From the NCBI GenBank assembly GCA_002917075.1, contig NTMA01000118.1, positions 1-64,000 of the forward strand: a stretch of DNA of 64,000 bases. The letters are read 5' to 3'. The notes beneath the pieces are model-generated. The model searched no databases. It saw nothing but the letters and a program-made list of their open reading frames with translations, and was not told the origin of the DNA. The translations under genes were made by a program, and so were the position numbers. Origin of the DNA: Hawksworthiomyces lignivorus (taxonomy: Eukaryota > Ascomycota > Sordariomycetes > Ophiostomatales > Ophiostomataceae). Below are positions 24,001-35,250 of this stretch, in pieces; within the stretch, counting starts at the first letter, position 1, and every line of letters begins with the position of its first letter.

Positions 24001-27000
24001 TCGCCTTTCTTCCAATAAAGTAGATGCATATGCAAATGTAGGTACAAATTAGCAACATGCAGCAAAGAAAGAATTCTATCATGAAAATGCACCTTCAAAT
24101 CTGCAAGCACTAAATGAAAACCCCCTGTAGACTTCCCTTTTGGTGGTAATGGTAATGGGACTGGGGGTTGGAGGTGGTGTGGGGATCTACCCCTTTCTTT
24201 TCTTTTTATGTGATGATTTGTCGGGAAGGTTGAAGAAAAGTGCCTAAGAAAAAGAAAAGAGCTGCAAAGACAAAGAGCTGCTCGACCCAATCACCGAGCA
24301 TACCAACGGCTCTTTATACTCGAGTACTTCTGTCATTGTGTAAAATCTGACCCCCAAGCGCTGGAGCTAATTCAGAAAGAAGGTTAGGAAGAATGAGGGA
24401 AAAGCTCACGACACAAACCGCGGGAGCCACAAGGACCAAAGGCAGACGTAGTCGTAAAGCATTTGCACGTGAAATTGTCTGCAGAGCGTCCAGGGAGGGC
24501 CCCGTATCACGGAGAATACCCCATAAAAACGATCGATCTGCGGATGGTAATTTACACTGCAAATAGACCTCATGCGGACAAAAGACGGGCAAGAGAAATC
24601 CTCCATGCGTAAATGGGATTGTCTGCAACGTTCCAAGATCAGAAGAATCCCAAAGCCCTCACTTTGCCCTGCTAGCCGGCTCTGGCGGATACTCTCAAAC
24701 TGGTGTCTGGTCGGCTTCCGGCTGTTTCTCCTTTCCGCTCCATATGTTCTTCCTTCTCAGCCAGGAAGGCTTGTCTATGTCCCTTCAATTATGAAAAGTG
24801 TTTCTCCAGCAAAGTAATGTGAACCAATCAAATCCTTGTTCGCTTCTTCTACTCTGAAGAGAGGCGAACACGGGAGGTGAAGCGGTGTGACAGCTCCCAC
24901 CGTGGTCGGCCACCCCTATTTGGCAATACTGCGCAGCGCCTTTCGCCCCGTCTGACAGGGCAATTATACGACGCCGCTCTACAGCTAGTGTATTCGAAAA
25001 CCTGGTGCGGTCGTACAGAAAATGCGTTTGCCCTCCTCTTAGAATGGCAACAGAGCGCCTCTGGCAGCACATGGCAAACCCATGACGCCAACGAGCAGCT
25101 GGTCCGCTCCCTCTGCAGGTAATTGATAGAGCCACATTTGGGTCAGCCAGAACCACGGTGCCCACTCACATTGTGCCAGCGCATCCGCTTTTCTCCATCT
25201 TATATACTTGGCATGCCATCTGCCAGAAGAGCCTGCCAGAGGAAATCTGCTAGAGGATAGCAGCGATGGCATCCTCCGCACTTTGTACACGTAGGCGAAA
25301 GAGCCATTTTGCGACAGAGTAAGCACAAGTCCAACATAGGCCCGCAGTGCGACTGTGCTTGATCCTTTGCTCCCTTCAGCCTCCACATCTTCCTGGGCTA
25401 AAATCCCACACTGCCAGCGCAGCAGCGAGGGGAGCGCCACCAAACGGCCTTCAGCATCCAATCAGATGCCAAGGATGGCTTTATTATTTCGCGCCAAAGA
25501 CGTCTGCCACATCAAACTGTTACGGAGCCTCCTGGAAGAAGTTCGCGAGATGAGAAAGGGGAGGCCAAAGTGTCAAAACGTCGCAGTTCACTGAGCAAAT
25601 TGCATATTAGTGGGGACGCCTGCGAAGAAGCTTAAATCGCAGTACCATTGGGAAACGGGAAAGGCGTCTCTCCGTGCAGATGCTGAGGCGCCGTTCGGCG
25701 AACGTTTTCGGGGCCCAGCCCAAAGGAAAGGACCGTGGGCACAAGCGAGCAGACCGTTTTTTTTTAGCTGGTTTTAACGTTTGCTGCTGGTCTCGTCTTC
25801 CCAGTGCTGCCAGACTCTCGTACAGATGTTTGGCTTTGGCTTTCGTCTCATGTTTTGGCAGACTGTTCCAATATGAAGGAATTTGAAACACGGAAACGGA
25901 ACCGTCCGACGACCGTCTGTGGCTCTTCTGCTTCTAGATGACATCCTCTTGGTATCTCATTACATTGAGTACGTTTTCCTGGCGCGATTGAGAATGGCTC
26001 AGGCACAATCTAGGCTAAAAATATAACCATAACTTTGGAAGAATGGATTTAGAACAATGATAAGCAATTGCGAATCCGTATCTCTTTTTGTCTTATTGTC
26101 ATCGTAGATAATGTGGCTTTTGATGTTTCGCCTTTTGACTTGGCATTTTGCAGATCAAAGATCTTCTTTCATTCTACCTGCGACAAGCCAACAAAGAGCA
26201 GACGGCCAGATATCTTTTCTTGTGTGTAGTCTCCTCTGAGATAAAATGCGTGGGGGGGCGGAGGCGAGCCAACAACAAAATCAACAACTATTGAAGGTTG
26301 GATGCAAGGCCTACCCACAATGCAGAGGGGCTCGATTATAGAGAGTAATATCCAAGATGAAAGGGGCAGAGATCAAAGGAGAACGGTCAAGATAGCAACC
26401 AGCAAAGAATACCAAAACAATGGCAATAAACATGAGAAGCCGGGAGGCGCAGAGATCGCCGGGTAAACACACTCAGTAATGAAATATCTGCATAGCGCAG
26501 GAACAGGAAACATATTTACAACAATCTTGAAGCAAAAGCAATGAAGTTGACGCGTCTTCTCGTTCATTTGAGATGCAAGCTTATCTTCTCTGTCTATTTC
26601 GTCAGCATTCTTGAGGCATAGACACGTCGGCAACGCCGCCGAGTCCATACAAGTTGAGCACAGAGGAGATGTAAAAATTCAGATCAGAAACACCAAGAGG
26701 CGCAAGCACGTCCTGCACTTCCCCAGACTTTTCTAAATATGTTTGCGTCTGCACTCATCGATTTCCGTTCGACTTCGCATGCTTGCGGCTTCCCCAGACG
26801 CCACAGCCCCAGTATTACGCACGAGCGAGAAAGAGGAAGCTAAATAAAGAGTATGGCGAAACGGCCATGAGGAGGACCGCAGAAAGTGGGCAAAGAAAAA
26901 GTTACCAGGCTGAAACAACTCACACTGAGAGAGGATACCAGTCCTCAGCGTAAATGTAAAAAAAAAAAAGTGTCAGGGTGAGTGCAAAGCCACTATTATA

Positions 27001-27919
27001 TACGTGTCCTTACTCCAAGTTTTTGCAGTCTCGAATCCGTTTCAGATCTTGGGAGGCAGCCTTTTGGGTCATCATTATGTGCATCTTTTGGGCTACCTCA
27101 GAGCTATTTCCGCTGCAAGCGGCTAAATAGACGGCCCATCCAAAGATAGAGCAATGGTAGCAATGAAATTTGTATAGATGCCAAAGCAGAGACGAAATAA
27201 AAGTTGCGCAGAGACATTGAGCAAGCGCATTGACTTTGTCCTTCATTCCCCCTGTGTTGAGGAAGATCAGAGGATCGCTTATAATCTTATTCTTTGCCGT
27301 TCCCATCTGTGCAGTAAGGACACGAGAGCTCAATTGTCATCTCTAGCTTTGGCCGGGATCTGACAATCGAGAATCCCGGGACTAGGGGCCGCATCTCTTC
27401 CGCTGACTCTAGGAGATCACGAGTCCTCTCAGCGTATCTGTACAAGATTTATATAGTCACGGTTACTTGGGTTCCCGGGTTCCGTTTCCAAGATTTTCAC
27501 AGCTTGACGATGAATTTGCTCATAGGAATCCAGCGTCATTCTCTTAACTTGTTTACACCTCTTTTCAGGCGCATTCTATAGCCACAAACGAGTATACGAC
27601 TGACAAGCAAGAAAGAAATAGCGTGTTAAAATTCTATCGAGACTCAAATATGAGATATGCTGCTTCAGGACTCCCATGGCTGCGCCGATTTCTTTTCAAT
27701 CTAGTAACAAAACAAAGACCAAAGCCAAGAATTAGTGCTATTAAAACGCTGCTGTCGTATAGAAACCATAAAAAGTTAAATCCTCCTCAGTAAGTGCGCA
27801 AGTAACTAAAAAATTAATGAATGAATGATAAGAAGGAACAAAGGAGTTGTAAGAATACAATTTCTGAAGTGGAGAGAAAACAACCCGCTAAGTAGAAATT
27901 ACAACAGATGATATATAGC
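20085..27919. other. 7.8-kb interval without a supported gene
   Basis: Reading frames here reach only about 175 codons, overlap in opposite directions and lack domain-like content. The first 330 nt upstream of the RhoGAP start have no minus-strand ATG, consistent with a leader. A striking A tract with TTAAAAAA units lies at 20994-21083. Purine-rich runs occur at 21540-21610. Nothing else was identified; a noncoding transcript cannot be excluded. Confidence 0.5.
20994..21083. repeat. TTAAAAAA tandem units followed by a 54-bp A tract
   Basis: Roughly four imperfect 8-bp units of TTAAAAAA pass into an uninterrupted 54-bp A run (21030-21083). The order, degenerate A-rich units growing into a pure A tract, suggests replication slippage. 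A retroposed poly(A) tail is an alternative, but no element is recognisable on either side. Confidence 0.85.
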
Positions 27920-28585
27920 TCAATACCGGTAGTACTCCTGCGGCGGCCGCCGACCATCCCGTTCATGGATGACAACCCGGTCATGCGTCTCCCACTCCTC
28001 TTCCCTGGGCTGTGGAGGCGGTGTCGGCGGTAGCCGCGGAGCGTCGACGTACCGGTATGTTTCGTACTCTGGCGGCGGCGGCGAATCTTTCCGCCGTCGC
28101 AGCTGGACCGACATGGGTGTCGGCACCGGGATGTGGATGGGTACCAGACGCTCTCGCTCGACATAGACCGTCTCTCTCTGACGGCTGTGCCGTGAGCCGC
28201 TCCGGCTCTTCTTCCTCTTCTTCTCTGGGGTTGGATCAACGTCGACGGCAATAACGTCAATGCCATCGTCCTCTGGTTCCACCGGAGGTAATGCCGGCGG
28301 AGGTGGAGGCGGAGGCGGCAGCTCCACCACCGGAGGCGGCTCCACGACAATGGGTGGTGGAGGTGGAGGAGTGGGCTCCCGGGGCGGCGGGATGATCGTG
28401 GTGATCCTTCTGCGGACCGTCTTGGAGCCTGGGATTGGTGGCTCTAAATAGAGGTACTTCTTTCCTGACTTGTAGTATCGAGGCACTGTTGCGGGAGAGA
28501 CGTTAGTTGTTAAGAAAACCAACGCTGTGCATGGCAACTGGTCAAGAGTTTAACATATCTAAATAGGAAATGGTTGTGGCTTACT
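27920..28585 (-). CDS. Proline-rich basic protein with a splice-made start codon
   Basis: The open frame has no ATG before the middle of the protein, so an upstream exon is needed. A donor GTAAGC begins at 28584, directly after an A at 28585. A CTAAC branch lies at 28507-28503 and a CAACAG acceptor ends at 28486, followed by TG. Splicing (99-nt intron) joins A to TG and makes an ATG in frame with PRYYKSGKKYLYLEPPIPG, giving 188 residues. The protein has RRRITTIIPPPREP, long proline runs, an acidic stretch (EPEDDGIDVIAVDVD), a nuclear-localisation-like KKRKKSRSGSRHSRQR, and a charged tail ending RRPPQEYYRY. I recognise no domain and propose no function. The proline runs could bind SH3 or WW domains; this is inference. 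Confidence 0.65.
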
Positions 28586-30178
28586 TGTCTAGGCCCGTAT
28601 AGAGAAAAGGTGTGAAGTTCTGACGATGTACGCACGTCTGCGTAGTCTACCCCAGGAAAAATTGGTGCTAGATCTTTCCGAGTAGTTCTAGAATATTTTA
28701 TCAAAAAGGAACAATGATGATGATGTCTGTATTCTTATTGACGAGACTATTTCGATGAACTGTGAAAAAAGGGAAACCGAGTGAACATATATATATGTGT
28801 ACTAGCCCTCAAGAAAACCGTAACCGTAAAGACAATATATATAAACGCAACAATCAAGGGTCCTTGAGAAAATAGCAAAAGTAGAAGGGCATTTCTCTGT
28901 ATGATCTAGTCATGGCTCGGCCTTTTTGCTGCCTTGCGATCATAGTCAAACTGGTGGACACACCGGGCTAATGCAAGTCCCCACAACACATTCTCGTCAT
29001 CGGTCGCAAACTATAGCCAATGGAGGGAAGAGAAAGGCCAGAAGTCAGGGAATCAAACCAGGTGGGATTGACAAACGGGAGCTTATGAATCTCGACTACG
29101 CGGCTTGTCTGATGGGTCCAAGCAATATGTAACAGAGGGCAGAGACCAAGAAAAATGGCATCCTGGCAGAAAATACGAGCATGAGGTCAGAATATCTAAA
29201 CTCTTAGAACACCTGGAATGCTTAGAGCCTAATATCACACAACGTAGTTGTTATTCAAGGCTTCAAGATGCATTGGTTTGATAAAGGTAAGCCCATGTAA
29301 CAGAACAGCATGGAAATGCGATAGCTCGAAGAGTATAACAGATATTTCCTGGTTTACTTGCGTCCTTTTTGATATTAACTGCAAGAGGCTAACTTTCTCT
29401 AATAGATTGCCGTCCATTAAATCTGCAGAGACGCACGGGAAGTAAGCGTAATTCGCAGAAAAGTATGCAATTGAATCGGCGATTTGGTTTATGACGTCAT
29501 TGGCACAGTAGTTGGCATATTGGCACGGAACCCTGCACCCCGAAGAAGACAGACAACCATTGCCCAGTGGAGTGTTTACAAAAGAATATTGGGCTCTGAA
29601 AACAAGTTGCATGTATATTCATGAGCACGTATGAGGCATGCATGCTGATCATCAAGCGACGTTTCCCAATCGTGATTTTCTTTTCCTTATCTAGTCTACA
29701 CGAATCTGGGCATATGACAGACCCTGAATGTAACTCAATTCTTCGCTGACCCACTGAAAGATGTCTAGAGCAGACGTAGAAAACTCTGTAGAAACGCCAT
29801 GAAATAAAATACTAGCAAATGAAACAAGAACTGACACCCGGATAAGACTTTTTGTTGCAACACGAGAAACCAGGGCGAGGCTGTGAGGCTATCGGCTAAG
29901 TGGTGAAAACGAGTGGCCGAGACAACTCCCACGGCAGAAGTCGTCGTCTGTGTTATCGACGTTGTGATGCCCAACTGCACCATCTAGATAGGCTTCGAGT
30001 GGCAAAAGATACGGCATTTGACTCGTAATATTAGGCCACATCATCTTTGCTGCTGGGCGACGAGCCAAGGTCTGGATATCTCTGCCTTGTTTGCTTTCAC
30101 AGGAGGATGGCAACAAACACGCTGGACATCCTCCGGAATTGGCGGCAAGAGAAACAAGAGACGGTTGTCGCCTACGCC
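28586..30178. other. Intergenic region, 5' leader of the proline-rich gene
   Basis: The non-coding first exon of the proline-rich gene should lie just above 28585. The remainder is AT-rich with TATATA runs near 28787 and 28837. A minus-strand frame at 29235-29612 has no recognisable content. Confidence 0.5.
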
Positions 30179-31804
30179 TCACGCGCGCTCGGAGCGCCGC
30201 TTCTTGAGCTCCTCGTAGTCCGGCAGGTAGCGCACCACAAACGTGTAGCCCAGGGCGATCAGCACCATGAGCACCCAGATGGCGTAGCCGTCTAGCCACT
30301 GCGTCCGGGCGCCGATGGCGAACAGGCTGTTGAAGAGGGCGGGCGTGAAGGCGCGGATGGCGCAGACGCCAGTGAGCGCGAGCGCGTTGAGCGTGCCCAG
30401 CAGGTGCGGCGAGGGGGCCACGTCGTTGACGGCCAGCTGCACGGCCGTGAAGCACATGCTGACGCCGCTGCCGATGGCCAGCACGGCGGGCGCCGCGACC
30501 CAGAAGAGCGTGCGCGCGTCCAGGTAGCGCAGCGTCGCCGCGGCGAGCGGGCTCACGGCCATGAACGGCGGGTACGCGTACGCGCAGAGGCGCATCACGC
30601 CGTTGGTGCCCAGTCGGTGCTGCAGCGGCGGGAACGCCAGCAGCAGCCACAGCGCCTGGCCGGCGCCCGTCACGCCCATCACGATCGAGATCTGCAGCGA
30701 CGTGAAGCCCAGGCCGCCGAGGCTCACGGGCGTGAACCAGAAGACGGGCGCGATGGCCGTGTAGGAGAAGGCGAGCAGCATGATGTGCGCGTAGACGTAC
30801 AGGACAATGCCCACGCCAGGCGCCCGGAGGAGGCGCCAGATGGACGTATCTTCGTCGAAGCTGACGGCGGCCCCCACCGCAGCGGCAATCCCGACCGCAG
30901 CCTCTTCTCCACCAGCGCTCACTTCGCCTGTGGCGTCCACATCGCCCACGCGCACAATAACGGGCGCTGCTGGAACGAGCGTCTCCTCGACGAAGAGCGC
31001 GGAAGTTAGCGCAGCTAGGAAGCCGAGACCTGCCACAACAAAGCCCGGTAGGGCGTATGGGTATGCGGCTAGGAAAGGGAGGTCAGGCGAAGCAAGAGAC
31101 ATGGCAGACGGCAGAAGCTTGCCGAGAGAGAGCGACATGCTAGCTCTACTACTGCCTGCATCACTGTGCTGCCGCAGAGGATCGGCCAGGGCGCCCCCTA
31201 GCAGAGGGCCTAGAAAGATGCCTAGGTTGCCGCTGAAGGCGAACCAGCTGAATACTCGCGCCTGTGTCGCAGAGGTGCTGTGCTCGGCCAGCATAGTCCG
31301 GATAGTTACAATGGTGCCAGCAAAGACGCCTGCCAGGCAGCGGAAGGCAATCATCTGCGGCAGCGTCTGCGCCAATCCGAACAAGGCCGTCGCACCGGAC
31401 ATGCCAACGAGGGAAAATACCAACACGGGCTTGCGACCAATGTGGTCGGCGGCACGTCCCCAACCAAGCATAACGATGGCTTGTGTCAAGGAGAACAAGG
31501 ACTCGATTAAGCCGCTGTAGAAGCCCACATCCTCGTAGCGCAGTCCGCCGTTGTCCTGGACCATCTGGTTGATGTACGGAAATACCGAGAAAAATGCAAT
31601 TGGCTCGATGAGACGGGCAAAGCAAAGAAGGGCTACCTGTGTCTTCGGCATCGGCTTGTCGTCCTTCGGAACAACAGCCGGTGCAACTACTTCCGTGTCG
31701 TCGCTGCCGGCACCACTAGCACCGCCCAACAACGGGGTGCTCTCACTGGCAGACGTCCTGCCATCATCCGTGGCTGTCTCGGAAGCAAGCCTTTGTTGTG
31801 CCAT
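30179..31804 (-). CDS. MFS transporter, DHA1-like
   Basis: A single-exon protein of 541 residues from ATG at 31804. After a hydrophilic N-terminus (ending KPMPKTQVALL) come about twelve hydrophobic segments. Motif A reads GWGRAADHIGRKPVL after TM2, and the TM4-TM5 region has RCLAGVFAGTIVTIRTMLAE and GIFLGPLLGGALADP, both typical of proton-coupled drug or metabolite MFS carriers. The central loop (about residues 225-345) is long. The tail is DYEELKKRRSERA. The family includes fungal ZIFL-like and multidrug carriers; the substrate cannot be read from sequence. It has no partner genes close by. The GC content is clearly higher than its flanks, as in most coding regions of this window. Confidence 0.87.
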   Translation of the reverse strand: MAQQRLASETATDDGRTSASESTPLLGGASGAGSDDTEVVAPAVVPKDDKPMPKTQVALLCFARLIEPIAFFSVFPYINQMVQDNGGLRYEDVGFYSGLIESLFSLTQAIVMLGWGRAADHIGRKPVLVFSLVGMSGATALFGLAQTLPQMIAFRCLAGVFAGTIVTIRTMLAEHSTSATQARVFSWFAFSGNLGIFLGPLLGGALADPLRQHSDAGSSRASMSLSLGKLLPSAMSLASPDLPFLAAYPYALPGFVVAGLGFLAALTSALFVEETLVPAAPVIVRVGDVDATGEVSAGGEEAAVGIAAAVGAAVSFDEDTSIWRLLRAPGVGIVLYVYAHIMLLAFSYTAIAPVFWFTPVSLGGLGFTSLQISIVMGVTGAGQALWLLLAFPPLQHRLGTNGVMRLCAYAYPPFMAVSPLAAATLRYLDARTLFWVAAPAVLAIGSGVSMCFTAVQLAVNDVAPSPHLLGTLNALALTGVCAIRAFTPALFNSLFAIGARTQWLDGYAIWVLMVLIALGYTFVVRYLPDYEELKKRRSERA

Positions 31805-33985
31805 AATTTTGTCTTGATTTGATCCTCTGCTTCAGTTGGTATTTCCGTAGTTCTACAATTCTTCATATCAATCTGAAGCTGATTGCTGACGCGGACTCGG
31901 TGGAGATCCATGTCACATCCAACATGCAGTGCGCTGATTGGCTAGGTGCTAATACGCAATACTCCCAGCCTTCTTTTCCTAATAACAAGAACAATTGTGT
32001 ATCTGCTCGCTCATAAACGACTATTCAACTGAGCTCTAAATCTCTGGTTATCGAGCTTACGAATGAATTTTTTTACAATTTGTCAACTGGCTTCAAAATA
32101 CGAACCGCAATAAGATATGATTTCTTAGGTTCGGCGTAGCAAACACCCACCACAACTACATAAAAATTCTGTTCTTGCCGGACCGGAAGCCATCTATCAA
32201 TCCGCCAAGTTGATGGCATTTTAATAGATTCTCTTCTGTCTCTTGCTTTATAATTTTTGATTTTTTTTTTTTAATTTTTTTTTTTGGCAAATGAGACAAC
32301 ATGAGACCGGCCACCTGCACCTATCATCTACCGAACTTGACTTTGCTCGATGTGTTGCCATGAGTAGTAGGATGATTATGGCCAATTAAGGCTACTGGCA
32401 AACGGGAGAGAGGAGACAAGAATCGTACAGAAAGTAGCCTCGACCTAGATTATCCCTGATAGATTCGGACGCCACGCAAAGAGAGAGACAAAGCAGAGGA
32501 CACAAGTCGTAAGCAGAGGTGGCATTCTCGTCCATTACTCGCTGCCAATGCAACGTCCGCACATTGTGAGGGATTGTTTCCATGTCCACAAGATGCTTAG
32601 CTTAGCGGAGAATGAGATGGGACGTCAGCAAAGAGGTCTAGAATGTCTTACGCAAGCGTCTGTTGTTCCATTCGTCAATATACTATTTGACTACAGAGAA
32701 TAGAAGCAATGAACATAATTGCAACAATATTTTAAGTCAATCTCTTTCATGCCTTTTGGAGCACGGAGAACCCTGCGAAGATTTTCATCCACTGAAGTTG
32801 AAGCTAGAAAATCAAGAAAGGACGTGGCCTTTAATTTAACTTGCATATCCGTAGGTTAGAGAGAGTTATACGAACTGAGCCGAACGGCAGCAGGTCCTTG
32901 AAGACTCCGTAGGAGCAACTGGGGAGGAGACCAGTATACTTCGTATAGACGAAATACGACGATGAGGTATGCAGAAGAGCGGTATAGCGAAAATCTTGAT
33001 TAGGAGGGTATAGAACTTGCCTTGTCTAGACGTTCGCGCCGTTCTTTTGAGCAGGCCGCTGATTCCCGTCTTTATCTATCCGCGAAGAATGGAGAAAAAA
33101 AAAAAAAAAAAAAAACCCTGCTCAATAGACGGTTTGTAGGCCGCAAGCTTGGAAGCGGCCGCTCGATTCATCGTTTTTCGGGCTAACCTCACTCTGTCAA
33201 TGCTACGTCTGTCCCGCGGGTCTGTCCCGCGTCCTGCGTCTCCCTTTTCTTACCGCTCCATGCATGCAGTAGGAGGGGGGGCTTTTCAACAAAAGAAGAA
33301 AAAAAAAGAAGAAAAAGGAGGCGCGTCTTCCGTAGCTTAGGTCGGACGAAGTGTGGTAGCGGCAAGAAAATTCTGTGACCGCCGTTCACCTCCCACATGC
33401 ACGCAGGTGGCGAGCCGCCGTCCGCTCTGATGGTGAGTCGCGGTTCTGGGAGACAATCGCCTGATCCGCACTTGTCAGTCCCGTATCGCAGTCCCCCCCC
33501 ATTTCCTCTCTGTCTCCCACCCCCTTTCATCATTGCGAGACAGTTGCCACATAATAGGACCTTTCTCTCTCCCGTCTTACCATCCCGCTTAACGGCATGC
33601 ATACTCTCTTCCTCTTTTTGGGATATCCCTCCGTGAGAATATTTAAAGGCCTGGCCAAGCAGGTTGGGAAACTGCTAGCGCGAGACAGAGAGAGACGGAA
33701 CTGTCGGATATAGCGGGTTTGGCAGCGATGTGGACGGGATGGGGAGTCCAAGAGGCTGGCAGGCAAGAATATTAGTTCGTTGGGGAGATAATCTTATTTT
33801 CTCTGGGCCAATACTTCAAGCCTTGGACTCGATTTGTTCATTCCCTCGCCCAGCCATTGATATTCGATGCGTCAAATCTCGACAGTATATTCATTGCCGG
33901 TTCAAACCGAGGGGCGCCACTCTTGGTTTGAGAAGCTCATCTGGATTCCAAAACTTATTGGGCGAACTCATTGCCCTCAAAGGAC
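31805..33985. other. Intergenic interval, nothing recognised
   Basis: AT-rich with T runs near 32253-32285 and a 21-bp A run at 33095-33115. No convincing frame is present. Confidence 0.5.
33095..33115. repeat. A homopolymer, 21 bp
   Basis: Uninterrupted A run in an otherwise featureless intergenic interval. Confidence 0.85.
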
Positions 33986-34724
33986 TGTAAGGAACATACC
34001 CAATCTTAGTTGCTTGGTTAAGATATCAGTTGCGACATCTTGAAGATTGGATAACATCGTATCGCTCGCCATTTGGACTGGCAGTAGCGAACCACACTTT
34101 CATTTTGTGCCGCTGATCGTCTCTCCAGAGACAGCATTATGTGTCCTGGGCTTATTGTATTGTGACCGGCCGCTTCAGGTCAACTGAGTAGGATGCTGTT
34201 CAACCAGAACTGGCAGATAGCGAGCTGAAGCTGGACTTAGAATATAGCACAAATGAGACGGTAATAAGTAAGAAGGACGACTTGCCCCAAGAAACAGATA
34301 GCAATACAGCGCATCGCTGCAGATCCAACCCCGTTAGTATTGTCAACCTCCAAGTTAAAACTGTTTAAGCTTGCCTGTTGTCCTTAACTCAAAAAATATT
34401 ATTTTTTGTCCAACCTCGTCTGAAGTAGACTTTGCTCGTAGATATATCAGGGAGAGACGAAGAGACAGGAACAGCCAGCATGCCTTAAGATGGCTGATGG
34501 ATGAAAAACTGTCGATAGTCAAAAATTTTAAAGACATATAATTCTTAAAAATGCAAATGAAGTCAAAAGAAGGTTGATCAAAATGGTTGGGCGGCTTTTA
34601 TTGGTAAAGATATGTGATTAAGAATGTGGCTACGGCTTGGAATTAGAATATTAGCCGGTAAGCGTCTTTACCGGGTTGGCGACAGTTGCTGGCAACGACA
34701 GCCTCTTTTTCTTTGGTTGTGGAA
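33986..34724 (-). mobile_element. Possible decayed copia-type retrotransposon fragment
   Basis: Two short minus-strand peptides resemble parts of the copia RNase H region in the right order. STTKEKEAVVASNCRQ (about 34724-34677) is like the STTEAEYVAASNC motif, and LQDVATDILTKQL (about 34050-34006) is like the ADI(L/F)TKPL motif that closes the polyprotein. They are in different frames, with stops between them, and the spacing (about 630 nt) is larger than usual (about 270 nt). So this would be a broken relic or a chance resemblance. No LTR was found by eye. Confidence 0.27.
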
Positions 34725-35250
34725 AATACCAACGGAAAGCATTTTAACAGCCTTTTTTTTGGCGGCTTTTGTATTATCCTATGAGTTAGGCCGACGCCGC
34801 TGCTTTGAGTGGTCTTCAGCCAGCTCGACATCTGCCAATTTTGATTTATGCCGAATATCACCATCTGTTTTGAAATAGGATACTGGGAAGATACAGATAT
34901 TCATTCATCCTCCACTTGTCTAAGTAAGCTAATGGCATCGCTGTTCATAACTCATGAAGTTCTTAAGAACAGATTGTGGTCGGGAACTGATCCCAAGTGT
35001 GGGTATATAATAGAACGCAGAATAGCAGGGTCGGCCTTCTCCTCGCCCACCTATATCATATCCATTTAACCGCTTGAAGTAAAAGAAAGAAAAACCACAC
35101 CATGCCAATGTAAACAATAAAAAAGAGTGGAAGAAAAATGCCCTAAAGAACGCCAACCTTCATGAATAGATAATAAATAAAGAATAATAATAATGGAAAA
35201 CAGACCCCCCCCCCCCGGGGCTGGCCGTCACCTATAACACAGCCTTCCAT
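34725..35250. other. AT-rich 3' flank of the 2EXR gene
   Basis: No gene seen. A C run followed by GGGG lies at 35205-35220. Confidence 0.5.
35205..35220. repeat. C12-G4 tract
   Basis: Twelve C followed by four G, about 30 bp beyond the stop codon of the 2EXR gene and so probably in its 3' UTR. Confidence 0.85.

Noticed and set aside
30404..31009. Plus-strand 201-codon frame opposite the MFS gene
   Set aside because: Arg/His/Gln-biased antisense translation of a GC-rich membrane protein gene.
33897..33907. GGTTCAAACC resembling a tRNA B box
   Set aside because: No matching A box or cloverleaf could be folded around it by eye.
34193..34370. Plus-strand open stretch reading PELADSELKLDLEYS
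   Set aside because: Too short, bounded by stops, and with no identifiable family; it overlaps the possible copia relic on the other strand.
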